The notes below the pieces were generated by a model, which saw only the letters and a program-made list of their open reading frames with translations, was not told the DNA's origin and made no database searches. Position numbers and translations under genes: made by a program. Of a DNA stretch of 55,299 nt, positions 45,138 through 52,761 are shown one piece after another. The stretch comes from Methanocorpusculum sp. MCE. GTDB taxonomy: Archaea > Halobacteriota > Methanomicrobia > Methanomicrobiales > Methanocorpusculaceae. Numbering within the stretch: position 1 is the first letter of the stretch; every line of letters begins with the position of its first letter. The stretch lies in the NCBI GenBank assembly GCA_003315675.1, contig NIZU01000014.1, positions 1 to 55,299 on the forward strand, given 5' to 3'.

Positions 45138-45685
45138 GCGAAGGGATCACTGAAGTGATCGCAGTCACCAAGGATAATGCAGCACCGATCGGGATTATCG
45201 TGCGGGCGGGTCAGGCGCCGAAGATGATCCTTTTCAAGGGATCGAAGACGGCGGAGAATATCGCGGAGTACGGCTGGGTGACGGCGAATTTCGTGAGCGA
45301 TTCGTATTTGTATCCGCAGTATGCGTTTTCGGACGTGGCGAAGTCGGATCTCAGAAAGGTGTTTGTCGGCGGGATGGTGATGCAGCTGCTTCGCGATGCC
45401 GATGCATGGATGGCAGTTACCGCCCGAGTGGTGAATGAGACGAAGGACGCGTAGTTTGTGGAGCTTGAACCGGTGGGGTCGGAGTACTGCCGTGATCAGC
45501 TGAGGCCGGTGAACCGCGGGTTTAATGCTGTGATCGACGCGACGGTTCATGCAACAAGATATCTGATGCCGCATGATCCAAAGCTGCGTGATCTGATCGA
45601 GTATCATCTGGGCATCGTTCGAAAATGCGGAGGGGCGAGGGATATTGAGGCGGCGGCACTGATCAAAGAGGTCTGCGGACTTTGA
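45125..45685 (+). pseudogene. DUF447 family protein interrupted by an in-frame TAG
   Basis: The 187-codon frame starts at GTG 45125 inside the end of the CitG-family gene. The first part (LGEGITEVIAVTKDNAAPIGIIVR) and the last (PVNRGFNAVIDATVHATRYL, IVRKCGGARDIEAA) match DUF447, a flavin-binding split-barrel-like archaeal family. Codon 110 (45452-45454) is TAG between NETKDA and FVELEPVGSEY. The frame is otherwise unbroken to a normal end. A Leu or Tyr codon one base away (TTG, TAC or TAT) would restore it. Truncation would remove the conserved C-terminal half. Confidence 0.78.
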
Positions 45686-45705
45686 GGATCATGCAAAACC
45701 CCCTC

Positions 45706-45955
45706 AGTCGCAAATCTAACGATTTGATCGCAAGTCTATCAACTTGCTCAGGCTTTGGCCACCCCTGCGGGGCAACCCGCACACGCAAACCTTCGGTTTG
45801 CTCGGCTAAGGGCGAGCCTCTCGGCTCACCCCACCTCGGTTAAGGTCGTCCGCTCCGCTTCGCTCGCGTCCAACCCGCTATCGCAAGGCAAAGCCTTGGT
45901 CGCAAACCTTCGGTTTGCTTGGCTAAGGTCGTCGACTTCGTCGCCAACCCGCATC
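45706..45955 (+). repeat. Longest mosaic hairpin array, copy B7
   Basis: In order: hairpins GCAAATCtaacGATTTG and GCAAGTCTATCAACTTGC; a GC-rich stretch; GCAAACCTTCGGTTTGC; linker TCGGCTAA; hairpin GGCGAGCCTCTCGGCTCACC; GGTTAA; hairpin GGTCGTCCGCTCCGCTTCG...; linker AACCCGC; hairpin CAAGGC-AAA-GCCTTG; GCAAACCTTCGGTTTGC; linker TTGGCTAA; hairpin GGTCGTCGACTTCGTCGCC; AACCCGC. It fills most of the gap after DUF447. Confidence 0.85.
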
Positions 45956-46007
45956 CCAAAAAATATAATTCTGCAGCCGGTGTACGTTGTACCCACAAGG
46001 GAATACC

Positions 46008-47459
46008 ATGAGTACACCATCGATCATAACCTTTTTGACGGAACATGCAGACAAAAAAACCGTTTCCTTCCACATGCCCGGGCACAAAGGCTCCGCCGTC
46101 TACCGGCGGTTTGGTTACGGCGATTTTCTCCAGAAGATGATGGACTGTGACATAACCGAGATACCCGGTGCCGACAACCTTTTCCAGACCGAAGGCATCC
46201 TCAAGGACGCTCAGGAAAGATATGCACGGCTCTACGATGTACAACGCTCGTATCTCCTCATCAACGGTACAAGCTGCGGCGTGATTGCCGCTGTTATGGC
46301 CTCCGTTCCCAAAGGCAGAAAACTGGTCATGGCCCGAAACTCCCATAAGGCGATCTTCAACTCCCTTGTCCTTGCCGACATCCAGCCGGTCTATGCATAC
46401 CCGGAAATCATCGACGAATACGGTATCTCCGGCGGCATCACCGCAGACGAGATCGAACGGTGTCTGGCCGAAAATCCCGAAGCCGAGGCGGTAATCCTCA
46501 CTTCTCCCAACTATTACGGGATATGCTCCGACATCCGGGCCATCGCCGAGGTCGTTCACAAAAGGGGTAAGATTCTCATCGTCGATCAGGCACACGGCGC
46601 CCATCTCAAATTCTTCCGTAATGCAGGCTTCACCGACATGCCCGAATCCGCCGAGGAGCAGGGAGCCGACATCGTCGTCAACTCGATCCACAAGACCCTC
46701 GCCTCATTCACGCAAAGTGCTGTGCTCGACCTCAACTCCGACCGGGTCGATCATTATGTACTGGAAGACAAACTCCAGATGCTTGAGTCAACCAGCCCCT
46801 CGTATCTTCTCATGGGTTCCCTCGACATAAACGCCGAGCTCCTCAAAGAACACGGCACGACCCTCATGACCGAGTGGCATGAAAGCATCATGCACTTCTA
46901 TCGGGAAGCGCCTGCCGTCAAAGGCCTTCGGGTCATCGGCAGCCCTCTGGATACCGATGCGGATATCAGCATGGACATCACGAAGATCAACCTCGATATG
47001 AGTGCCGTCGGTATCGACGGGGCACGGCTCGAAGAACTCCTGATGGAACGCGGGATTTTCGCAGAACTCACCACCGGCCCGATCCTCATGTGCATGACGG
47101 GAATCGGCAATACCCTCGGCGACAGCAAACGGCTGATCGAAGCGCTGAAAGACATCAGCGCATCCTGCGGCGGCGCCTCTGCCTCTCCTGCCCAAGCCTC
47201 GGTCACTGCCGTTCTCAAAGAAAAACTCTGGCTGTTCCCCGTCCCGCAGGACAGAGAACGCATTCCGCTGCTTGCCAGTGCCGGCAGGATCTGCGCCTCA
47301 TCGATCATCCCCTATCCGCCGGGCATCCCCTTCATCTGCCCGGGCGAAGAGCTCACCGAGGAGGTGATCGCCTACATCAAACGGCTGAGAGAAGCGGGTG
47401 AGAAGGTCATCGGCGTCAACGATCAGGGCGAGATCATCGTCGGCCGGAAAACTTCGTGA
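46008..47459 (+). CDS. Orn/Lys/Arg-family PLP decarboxylase
   Basis: The 483-residue fold-type I enzyme resembles the group that includes lysine, ornithine and arginine decarboxylases of the YaaO/SpeA type. Motifs are FHMPGHKGSAVYRRFGYGDF at the start, ADNLFQTEGILKDAQERYA, NGTSCGVIAAVMASV, VDQAHGAHL and the PLP Lys in VNSIHKTLASFTQSAVL. The C-domain ends PYPPGIPFICPGEELTEE. Substrate cannot be read from motifs; arginine (polyamine synthesis) is common in methanogens. The ATG at 46008 has AGGGAATACC upstream; the in-frame GTG at 45987 is less likely. Confidence 0.87.
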   Translation: MSTPSIITFLTEHADKKTVSFHMPGHKGSAVYRRFGYGDFLQKMMDCDITEIPGADNLFQTEGILKDAQERYARLYDVQRSYLLINGTSCGVIAAVMASVPKGRKLVMARNSHKAIFNSLVLADIQPVYAYPEIIDEYGISGGITADEIERCLAENPEAEAVILTSPNYYGICSDIRAIAEVVHKRGKILIVDQAHGAHLKFFRNAGFTDMPESAEEQGADIVVNSIHKTLASFTQSAVLDLNSDRVDHYVLEDKLQMLESTSPSYLLMGSLDINAELLKEHGTTLMTEWHESIMHFYREAPAVKGLRVIGSPLDTDADISMDITKINLDMSAVGIDGARLEELLMERGIFAELTTGPILMCMTGIGNTLGDSKRLIEALKDISASCGGASASPAQASVTAVLKEKLWLFPVPQDRERIPLLASAGRICASSIIPYPPGIPFICPGEELTEEVIAYIKRLREAGEKVIGVNDQGEIIVGRKTS

Positions 47460-47557
47460 CTGGCGTCCTGCCCTGTAATTTTTTTCATCGGTGTGCGCGT
47501 GGATGCGCCCCTAAATTTTTGCAAAACCCCCCTATCCCGGATCACCGAAAACTATTC

Positions 47558-47607
47558 AACCCCCCCTGTGTCATGAATGGAAAATCCGGGCATGCAGGGG
47601 GTTTTTT
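47558..47607 (+). terminator. Terminator after the decarboxylase
   Basis: CCCCCCTG pairs with CAGGGGG 26 bases later, followed directly by TTTTTT. An internal CATG pair strengthens the stem. Confidence 0.6.
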
Positions 47608-47667
47608 GAATTCTGTTTATATCGTCCTAAAGTCCATAAATCAGGCCGTAAGCCATTCTTTTCCGAG

Positions 47668-47728
47668 GGACACCTTTAAGCCTAGGGGGGGCAACTAAGT
47701 TTAGTAATCTCAGAGCCGCCCGGTGTGC
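47668..47728 (+). promoter_or_regulatory. Candidate structured leader upstream of the EctB-type gene
   Basis: Three nested pairings: ACACC/GGTGT outside, GGGGGGC/GCCGCCC (one mismatch) inside it, and hairpin ACTAA-GT-TTAGT innermost. It lies 53 bp before the start codon and after the upstream terminator. I match it to no known riboswitch class. Confidence 0.4.
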
Positions 47729-47780
47729 GTGGCTAGATTTCCTGTACATTCATACTATCTAAAAAAAAGGAGTGTGGTCT

Positions 47781-49121
47781 ATGGGTCTTGAAAACACAAA
47801 TGACGTCTTGATGGAAACAGCCGTATTCGAAGAATTAGAAAGTAACGTGCGGTCGTATTGTCGGAAGTATCCGGTTATTTTCTCAAAAGCTAAAGGCTCT
47901 TTACTGATTGATCAGAACGGAATCGAGTATATCGATTTCCTTTGCGGGGCGGGCAGCTGTAATTACGGTCATAATAATGACTATATTAAAGAGAAAGTGA
48001 TCGAGTATCTGCAGAATGATGGATTGGTTCACGGGCTGGATATGTATTCCATTGCTAAGGGTGAATTCATCCAGTTCATGCAGAAAAATATTCTGATCCC
48101 GCGTGGTCTCAATTACAAGATCCTGTTTCCGGGACCGACCGGAACCAACGCCGTTGAAGCTGCCTTAAAAATTGCCCGCAAGGCAAAAGGCAGATCCAAC
48201 GTGCTGGCATTGATGGGCGGGTTCCATGGCATGACGCTAGGGGCCCTGGCCCTCACGACGGAGAGGTCCGCACGGGAAGCCTGCGGTGTGACCCTTGGAA
48301 ATGCAACGCATGTTCCTCACCCGTCGATGATGAAGAATCTGGACACGATCGAGTACATCGATATGATCCTAAGCGATGATCACAGCGGTGTTGACAAACC
48401 GGCGGCCATTATTGTCGAGTCCGTCCAGGGAGAAGGCGGTATCAACATCGTCTCGGATCAGTGGCTCAGAGACATCCGCGCCCTGTGCGACAAGCATGAT
48501 ATGCTGCTGATTCTGGATGAAATCCAGTCAGGATGCGGCAGGACGGGAGCTTTCTTCTCGTTCGAGCGCGGAGGTATCGTTCCCGATATCGTCGTCATGG
48601 CAAAATCCATCGGCGGTATCGGCATGCCGTGTTCGATCGCTCTGGTAAAGCCGGAGTATGATGTTCTCGCACCCGGCGAACACAACGGAACGTTTAGAGG
48701 CTTCCAGCTTTCATTCGTTGCAGGAAAAGCCGCTCTCGAATTCATGTTCAAAGAGCATGTCATCGAAGAGACCGTGCGGAAAGGCAAGATCGTTCAGGAT
48801 TATCTTGCTGCAAATCTGCCGCTCATCGATCCGGGTCTGACCTTCCGTGGTCTTGGACTGATGTGGGGTATCGACTGCGGGGCATATCCGGCAGGGACGG
48901 CCCAGCAGATCAGACATCTGTGCTTTGAGAATCGCCTGATCATTGAGCTCTCCGGAAGGGAGGATTCGGTTGTGAAGCTGATGCCGGCATTAACGACCGA
49001 TGATGCTACGCTGATGCAGGGTCTCGAGATCGTCCGCAGCGCGATCACCCAGGTGATCACTGCGGCGGTAGCTACCCAGACAACGGGCGATGAGCAGGAT
49101 ACTACCAAATTATTTGCCTGA
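47781..49121 (+). CDS. ectB: Diaminobutyrate--2-oxoglutarate aminotransferase (EctB type)
   Basis: The 446-residue class III aminotransferase makes L-2,4-diaminobutyrate from aspartate semialdehyde. Motifs: FLCGAGSCNYGHNN, FPGPTGTNAVEAALKIARKAKGR, GGFHGMTLGALALT, LLILDEIQSGCGRTGAFFSFE and the PLP Lys in VVMAKSIGGIGMP, ending NRLIIELSGREDSVVKLMPALT. These are the EctB-subgroup sequences. No ectA or ectC is nearby, so ectoine synthesis is not implied; diaminobutyrate might feed a decarboxylase (1,3-diaminopropane) or a peptide. AAAGGAGTG lies seven bases before the ATG at 47781. A candidate structured leader precedes it. Confidence 0.87.
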   Translation: MGLENTNDVLMETAVFEELESNVRSYCRKYPVIFSKAKGSLLIDQNGIEYIDFLCGAGSCNYGHNNDYIKEKVIEYLQNDGLVHGLDMYSIAKGEFIQFMQKNILIPRGLNYKILFPGPTGTNAVEAALKIARKAKGRSNVLALMGGFHGMTLGALALTTERSAREACGVTLGNATHVPHPSMMKNLDTIEYIDMILSDDHSGVDKPAAIIVESVQGEGGINIVSDQWLRDIRALCDKHDMLLILDEIQSGCGRTGAFFSFERGGIVPDIVVMAKSIGGIGMPCSIALVKPEYDVLAPGEHNGTFRGFQLSFVAGKAALEFMFKEHVIEETVRKGKIVQDYLAANLPLIDPGLTFRGLGLMWGIDCGAYPAGTAQQIRHLCFENRLIIELSGREDSVVKLMPALTTDDATLMQGLEIVRSAITQVITAAVATQTTGDEQDTTKLFA

Positions 49122-49141
49122 ATATTCAGGCACAACTTTTT

Positions 49142-49378
49142 TTAGAATCTAGCGTTTCGGAGATACGTTTTTCCAGCTGCCGGCTCTCCGCCCTCGAACA
49201 GTTAGTTCCTATGGGTGAGGCAATGGAACAATACCGGCAGTTGTGCTGTGAAAACGGGCGTATTCTCGAACAGTTCGGAAGTGATGATGTTGTCGTGAAA
49301 CTACTTTCTCCATTAACGATTGATGACAGCACGTTATTTAATGGGCTGGAAATCTATTCGTTACGAACGTTCACCTAA
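49142..49378 (+). pseudogene. Chimeric gene remnant: methyltransferase piece joined to EctB C-terminal piece
   Basis: One open frame holds two unrelated homologies. Its first part (SSCRLSALEQLVPMGEAMEQYRQ) matches the methyltransferase at 50390 (AGCRLTTIEPSVPMGKAMEQYRQ), and the DNA is near-identical around GCAATGGAACAATACCGGCAG. Right after YRQ it changes to LCCENGRILEQFGSDDVVVKLLSPLTIDDSTLFNGLEI, matching the C-terminal end of the preceding EctB (LCFENRLIIELSGREDSVVKLMPALTTDDATLMQGLEI). It ends in TAA at 49376-49378. An ATG at 49211 could give a 55-residue peptide. It appears to be a recombination scar between the two neighbouring genes or their relatives. Confidence 0.75.
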
Positions 49379-49483
49379 CTGAATTGCTAAGTATCTTTTG
49401 TTTGCATATTTGGGATTATATCTAATATAAATGGGAAAATAACACCCATATCCTTAAGATAGAATAATCCCTATTGTCTGTAT

Positions 49484-49786
49484 ATGACAGAAACAAGCAA
49501 TGCTAAATTTCTCGATTTGCCCACAATAGTAATCGGGATAGTATTTATCATCGCGGCAGTACTAGAACTGCTGGGTTTTTCAGGAGTTCTTCCAAATATT
49601 TTCGTTCTGGGATGGATCATTTTCATCGTTCTCCTCTGGTCAGTATGTTATCTTATCGTAAGTATCATCGCCTATCTTTTCAAAAAGGAGATCAAGACAA
49701 GACTGATCTGGGGTCTTGTCATAGCGACCGTAATTCTGATTCTGTTCATCATTTACGAATTTGCAGCAGGTATCCTCCCGTTTTAA
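49484..49786 (+). CDS. Small three-segment membrane protein of unknown function
   Basis: The 100-residue protein is hydrophobic with three predicted membrane segments, roughly 13-33, 38-62 and 74-95, and a basic loop (FKKEIKTRLIW) between the second and third. I recognise no family. It stands alone between the chimeric remnant and repeat DNA. TATA-like sequence is present (ATATCTAATATAAATGG, 49418-49434) ~50 bp upstream, which supports its being a real transcribed gene. Confidence 0.6.
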   Translation: MTETSNAKFLDLPTIVIGIVFIIAAVLELLGFSGVLPNIFVLGWIIFIVLLWSVCYLIVSIIAYLFKKEIKTRLIWGLVIATVILILFIIYEFAAGILPF

Positions 49787-49809
49787 GGGGATTCCTATTT
49801 TTTACCCGG

Positions 49810-49921
49810 CTTGAGATTTTCTAATAACCATTTTTCCGACAGAAAGTCCCCATACATACTACTCAAAGTACGAAAAGAAAGTATTTTCTGTCGAAAAAAC
49901 GGGTTGTTAGAAAATCTCAAG
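49810..49921. repeat. 112 bp inverted-repeat element (MITE-like)
   Basis: The left arm starts CTTGAGATTTTCTAATAACC and the right arm ends GGTTGTTAGAAAATCTCAAG. About 40 bp on each side pair with few mismatches, around a 30 bp centre. No coding capacity. A half-copy lies at 97-138. The size and structure resemble a non-autonomous mobile element; target duplications are not obvious. Confidence 0.65.
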
Positions 49922-50004
49922 ATCTCTATTCTTGCCATTATCCTGAATTTGACAGTTGGCAAATATACTTCTCCCACATCTCTCTCCTTTTTTCTAATTA
50001 AGGG

Positions 50005-50052
50005 GGTGCGGTAGGGCGACTCCGGCGCGGAGCCCGACGCGGTGGAGCTATC
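50005..50052 (-). repeat. GC-rich dispersed element, copy A8
   Basis: Reverse-orientation copy, GGTGCGGTAGGGCGACTCCG to GGTGGAGCTATC on the plus strand. It pairs with A9 as an inverted repeat 162 bp apart. Confidence 0.85.
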
Positions 50053-50214
50053 TTATGTTCAAGGCTTATGTTAACGTTCTGCGTAGCGAATCTGTCGTTG
50101 AATACTCAGAACGGAAGGGATTGGAAGGTATGAGATGTACGTTAAAGGGAAGCGGCTTGGGAGTATGATCACAATCTAATACTTCCCGAAAACATATACG
50201 GACTATGGTAGATG

Positions 50215-50263
50215 GGATATCTCCACCGCGTCGGGCTCCGCGCCGGAGTCGCCCTCGCGCACC
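50215..50263 (+). repeat. GC-rich 49 bp dispersed element, copy A9
   Basis: Full-length forward copy. The segment between A8 and A9 (50053-50214) has no gene. Confidence 0.85.
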
Positions 50264-50389
50264 CCATAATTAGCTAAATATATGGAATATTGGTGATTTA
50301 TTCTAAAAAGTAAGTGACTCACAAAAATACGTTCTTAAAAATGACAATTGGTGGTGATTTATATTATGCATATGTAAAGTATATTCTAT

Positions 50390-51522
50390 ATGATGGAACT
50401 ACCCGACTACTGCCAGATCTGGGATGAAACCTATGCCCTTGCCCTTGAAGGAAAACTCAGCCCTGGCGATACGGAAGACAGTTTCTGGTCGAACCAGGAA
50501 AATGTCGATCGATTCGTCAAACACCTTCTCAATAAAAAAAAGGCGGCCGAATCGAGGATAATATTGCCTCGATGAACATCCCTCCGGGCACCACCGTGCT
50601 TGACATCGGCGCCGGACCCGGAACGCTCGCCGTCCCTCTTGCTTGTGCCGGATGCCGGCTCACCACAATCGAACCGTCCGTTCCCATGGGTAAGGCAATG
50701 GAACAATACCGGCAGCATATGCAGGCCCCGGAAATTTCCGAGATCCGCAAACGCTGGGAAAATGTAACGCCCAAAGAGGCGGGCCTCCACGATTACGTGA
50801 TCGCGTCAAGATCGCTCATGTTTGGAAATCTCCGGGAAAACATGCTCAAAATGGACGGTGCCGCAAAGAAAGGCGTCCATATCTACTGGTATCTGACCTC
50901 CAAATCCTCGTCGTGGGGGCTCGAGGATCTCTGGCAGAGCCTGCACGGAAAACCGTATTACAGTGCCCCGAATGCGGCCGTTCTCTGGAATGCGTTGAAT
51001 CAGCTTGGGATCTATGCAAATATCAACCTGAAAACCGAGACGAACGGTCATCTCTATTCTACCGTTTCCGATATGCAGGAGGATTATTACGGTCGTCTTT
51101 CGGCATCGGAACCCTGGCAGAAGGAGATCGTGAACGCATACTTGGAGAATACGATCGAGAAACCCGATGCCGGGCTACGTGTTCCAAGTACGTCATACCT
51201 TGCCCATATCTGGTGCGAAAAATATACCGCACAAATATCTCACAAAAATAGTGTGAGAATCTCTCTCTTTTTATACGAACAGGAGGTTCAGAATGCACAT
51301 GGCTACGATTTGAAACAGCCAGACTGCAATGCCGAACGGAAGCAGAATTTTGCCGGTGGAAAGCGGGTCTTTCAGATTAAGCGACAGGCCAACACCCGCC
51401 ATTGCGATCGTCAGGATCGTCACGGAAATATGTGTGATGACTGCCTGGATCGCTTTTCCCGGATCATAAACGAAATAAATCACCAGACTCATCAAAGCAG
51501 CCATTATAACGAACAAGATTAA
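50390..51522 (+). pseudogene. SAM-dependent methyltransferase with a frameshift in an A8 run
   Basis: The N-terminal part (MMELPDYCQIWDETY...FWSNQENVDRFVKHLLNKKK) and the SAM domain (GTTVLDIGAGPGTLAVPLA, motif I) are in different frames. The A8 run at 50534-50541 would join them if it were A9, giving NKKKGGRIEDNIASMNIPPG. Without correction a shorter protein could start at ATG 50572. At the 3' end the frame lacks a stop at the expected place: it runs through a terminator hairpin and 250 bases into the antisense of the next gene, so the normal end (near 51250) also seems lost. Methanogens have several such orphan methyltransferases; the substrate is unknown. Confidence 0.7.
51238..51272 (+). 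terminator. Terminator after the methyltransferase
   Basis: Stem TCTCAC/GTGAGA with a nine-base loop, then TCTCTCTTTTT. It lies at the convergent junction with the UPF0324 gene. Confidence 0.55.
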
Positions 51523-52377
51523 AAATCCCTGGATTTTGGCTTTTTCCGTAGGACATGACCCGCTCGCCTGTTTCATTTGACGTCTGCAGTAAATACACCC
51601 AAACACGGTTGCAACTACGACGAGCATAGCAACCCGGATCATCTTATAAGCAAGCGCCAACGCCCCAACGTCAGAACCTGTGATCGAGTAATAGAGATCT
51701 GCCGCCGGGATGACATTCCCGATTTCATGCAGCGTTCCTCCGATAAAGACCTCTGCCTGCACGGGCGTCATTGAAAGAAAAGATGCGATTGCCGGGATAA
51801 CAAATACGCCAACGATTCCTAATAGGCTGATGACGCCGACCACTGCATCAACATGTTTCTTGTCGGCATTGATTACCGGAGCTACCGAAAGCGTTGCCGA
51901 AACTCCGCAAATGCCATTTCCCGTCCCGGTGAGGACGGACGCATCCCACGGAAATTTCATTCCTTTTCCAATAATCATGGCCACTGCCAGAACGCCTGCC
52001 AGCACACCAAGGATAATGATGAGACCTACAACTGATCCGGTCATCAAAACATCATAGGTAACTCTGGCACCCATCAGGATGATGGCGACACGCAGAATAT
52101 ATTTCCCGGCATATGCCCCTCCCGCTTCGAATTTTTGTAAATTGATAAAAATGCATATGATGAGGGCAAGAACAATCGGTCCGACTTTTGAAAGGAAATA
52201 AAACGCCGGATTATCGGCGAACAATTCTGCAGGAAGAATTCTAAATCCGCCGTCCCAAAGAGTGCCCCGCGTGAGGATATATGAAACGAGAGCAACTATG
52301 ATACAAACGAGAATCCCGGGAATCAAACCCAGGTGGAACCGGAAGTAATCTTTGAAATCTTCCAGATACGAGCTCAT
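51271..52377 (-). CDS. UPF0324 (YeiH-like) membrane protein
   Basis: The 368-residue protein with about ten membrane segments matches the YeiH/UPF0324 family. Markers are RVAIILMGARVTYDVL, the motif FPWDASVLTGTGNGICGVSATLSVAPVI and GGTLHEIGNVIPAADLY. The family is described as putative sulfate/anion exporters, without firm biochemical proof in archaea. Length and motifs are intact. The start ATG lies 3 bp from the 13 bp palindrome shared with the GS-like gene, so the mRNA may be nearly leaderless or regulated at the start. Confidence 0.82.
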   Translation of the reverse strand: MSSYLEDFKDYFRFHLGLIPGILVCIIVALVSYILTRGTLWDGGFRILPAELFADNPAFYFLSKVGPIVLALIICIFINLQKFEAGGAYAGKYILRVAIILMGARVTYDVLMTGSVVGLIIILGVLAGVLAVAMIIGKGMKFPWDASVLTGTGNGICGVSATLSVAPVINADKKHVDAVVGVISLLGIVGVFVIPAIASFLSMTPVQAEVFIGGTLHEIGNVIPAADLYYSITGSDVGALALAYKMIRVAMLVVVATVFGCIYCRRQMKQASGSCPTEKAKIQGFLILFVIMAALMSLVIYFVYDPGKAIQAVITHISVTILTIAMAGVGLSLNLKDPLSTGKILLPFGIAVWLFQIVAMCILNLLFV

Positions 52378-52380
52378 ATA

Positions 52381-52393
52381 GTACTATTGTACT
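52381..52393 (-). promoter_or_regulatory. Palindrome AGTACAATAGTAC at the UPF0324 start
   Basis: Identical to 37847-37859, placed 3 bp before the start codon. Confidence 0.4.
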
Positions 52394-52422
52394 GATGCAG
52401 GATAAGAATTTTGAAATAGGAG

Positions 52423-52500
52423 TTACGCGGTGTTATTTTCAATCCAATTCGGGAAAGGATATTACTGTGTGTGGATACAAGAGATAAAACCAACCGCGAA
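52423..52500 (+). repeat. Dispersed repeat E, copy 2
   Basis: TTACGCGG, AATTCGGGAAAGG, TATTACTGTGTGTGGATAC and AAGAGAT, ending in ACCGCGAAT, as at 3836-3912. Confidence 0.65.
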
Positions 52501-52703
52501 TCGGCGCGAATCCGCCCTTCGGGCGAGGCGAATCGGATTTGTTGATCCTCACTCTCGCTCGTTGGGTCTAGTCGCAAACATTCTGTTTGCTCAGCTAAGA
52601 TCGCCGGCTGCGCCGTCAATCCGCTCGACCCAACGGCTCGTCCCTTCATCGGGACCGTTCGGGCAAATCCAGTCGGCGCCCCGGCGCATCCCAATGATGA
52701 TTT
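52491..52703 (+). repeat. Long mosaic element, left inverted copy
   Basis: Constant blocks ACCAACCGCGAATCGGCGCG, AATCGGATTTG, ATCCTCACTCTCGC and CGTTCGGGCAAATCC are separated by variable hairpins. A multi-branched insert has outer stem GTTGGGTC/GACCCAAC around GCAAACATTCTGTTTGC and GATCGCCGGCTGCGCCGTC. No gene is seen in 52378-53164. Confidence 0.8.
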
Positions 52704-52761
52704 CCTTCTCCATCTCATCTCGAGGTGATTAGTAACTGAAGATTTTTCAAATTTAGGACTG

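Noticed and set aside
11456..45454. Stop-codon reassignment (for example pyrrolysine at TAG)
   Set aside because: TGA, TAG and TAA are all found in-frame, mostly in one decayed locus. The other genes end normally at all three stops.
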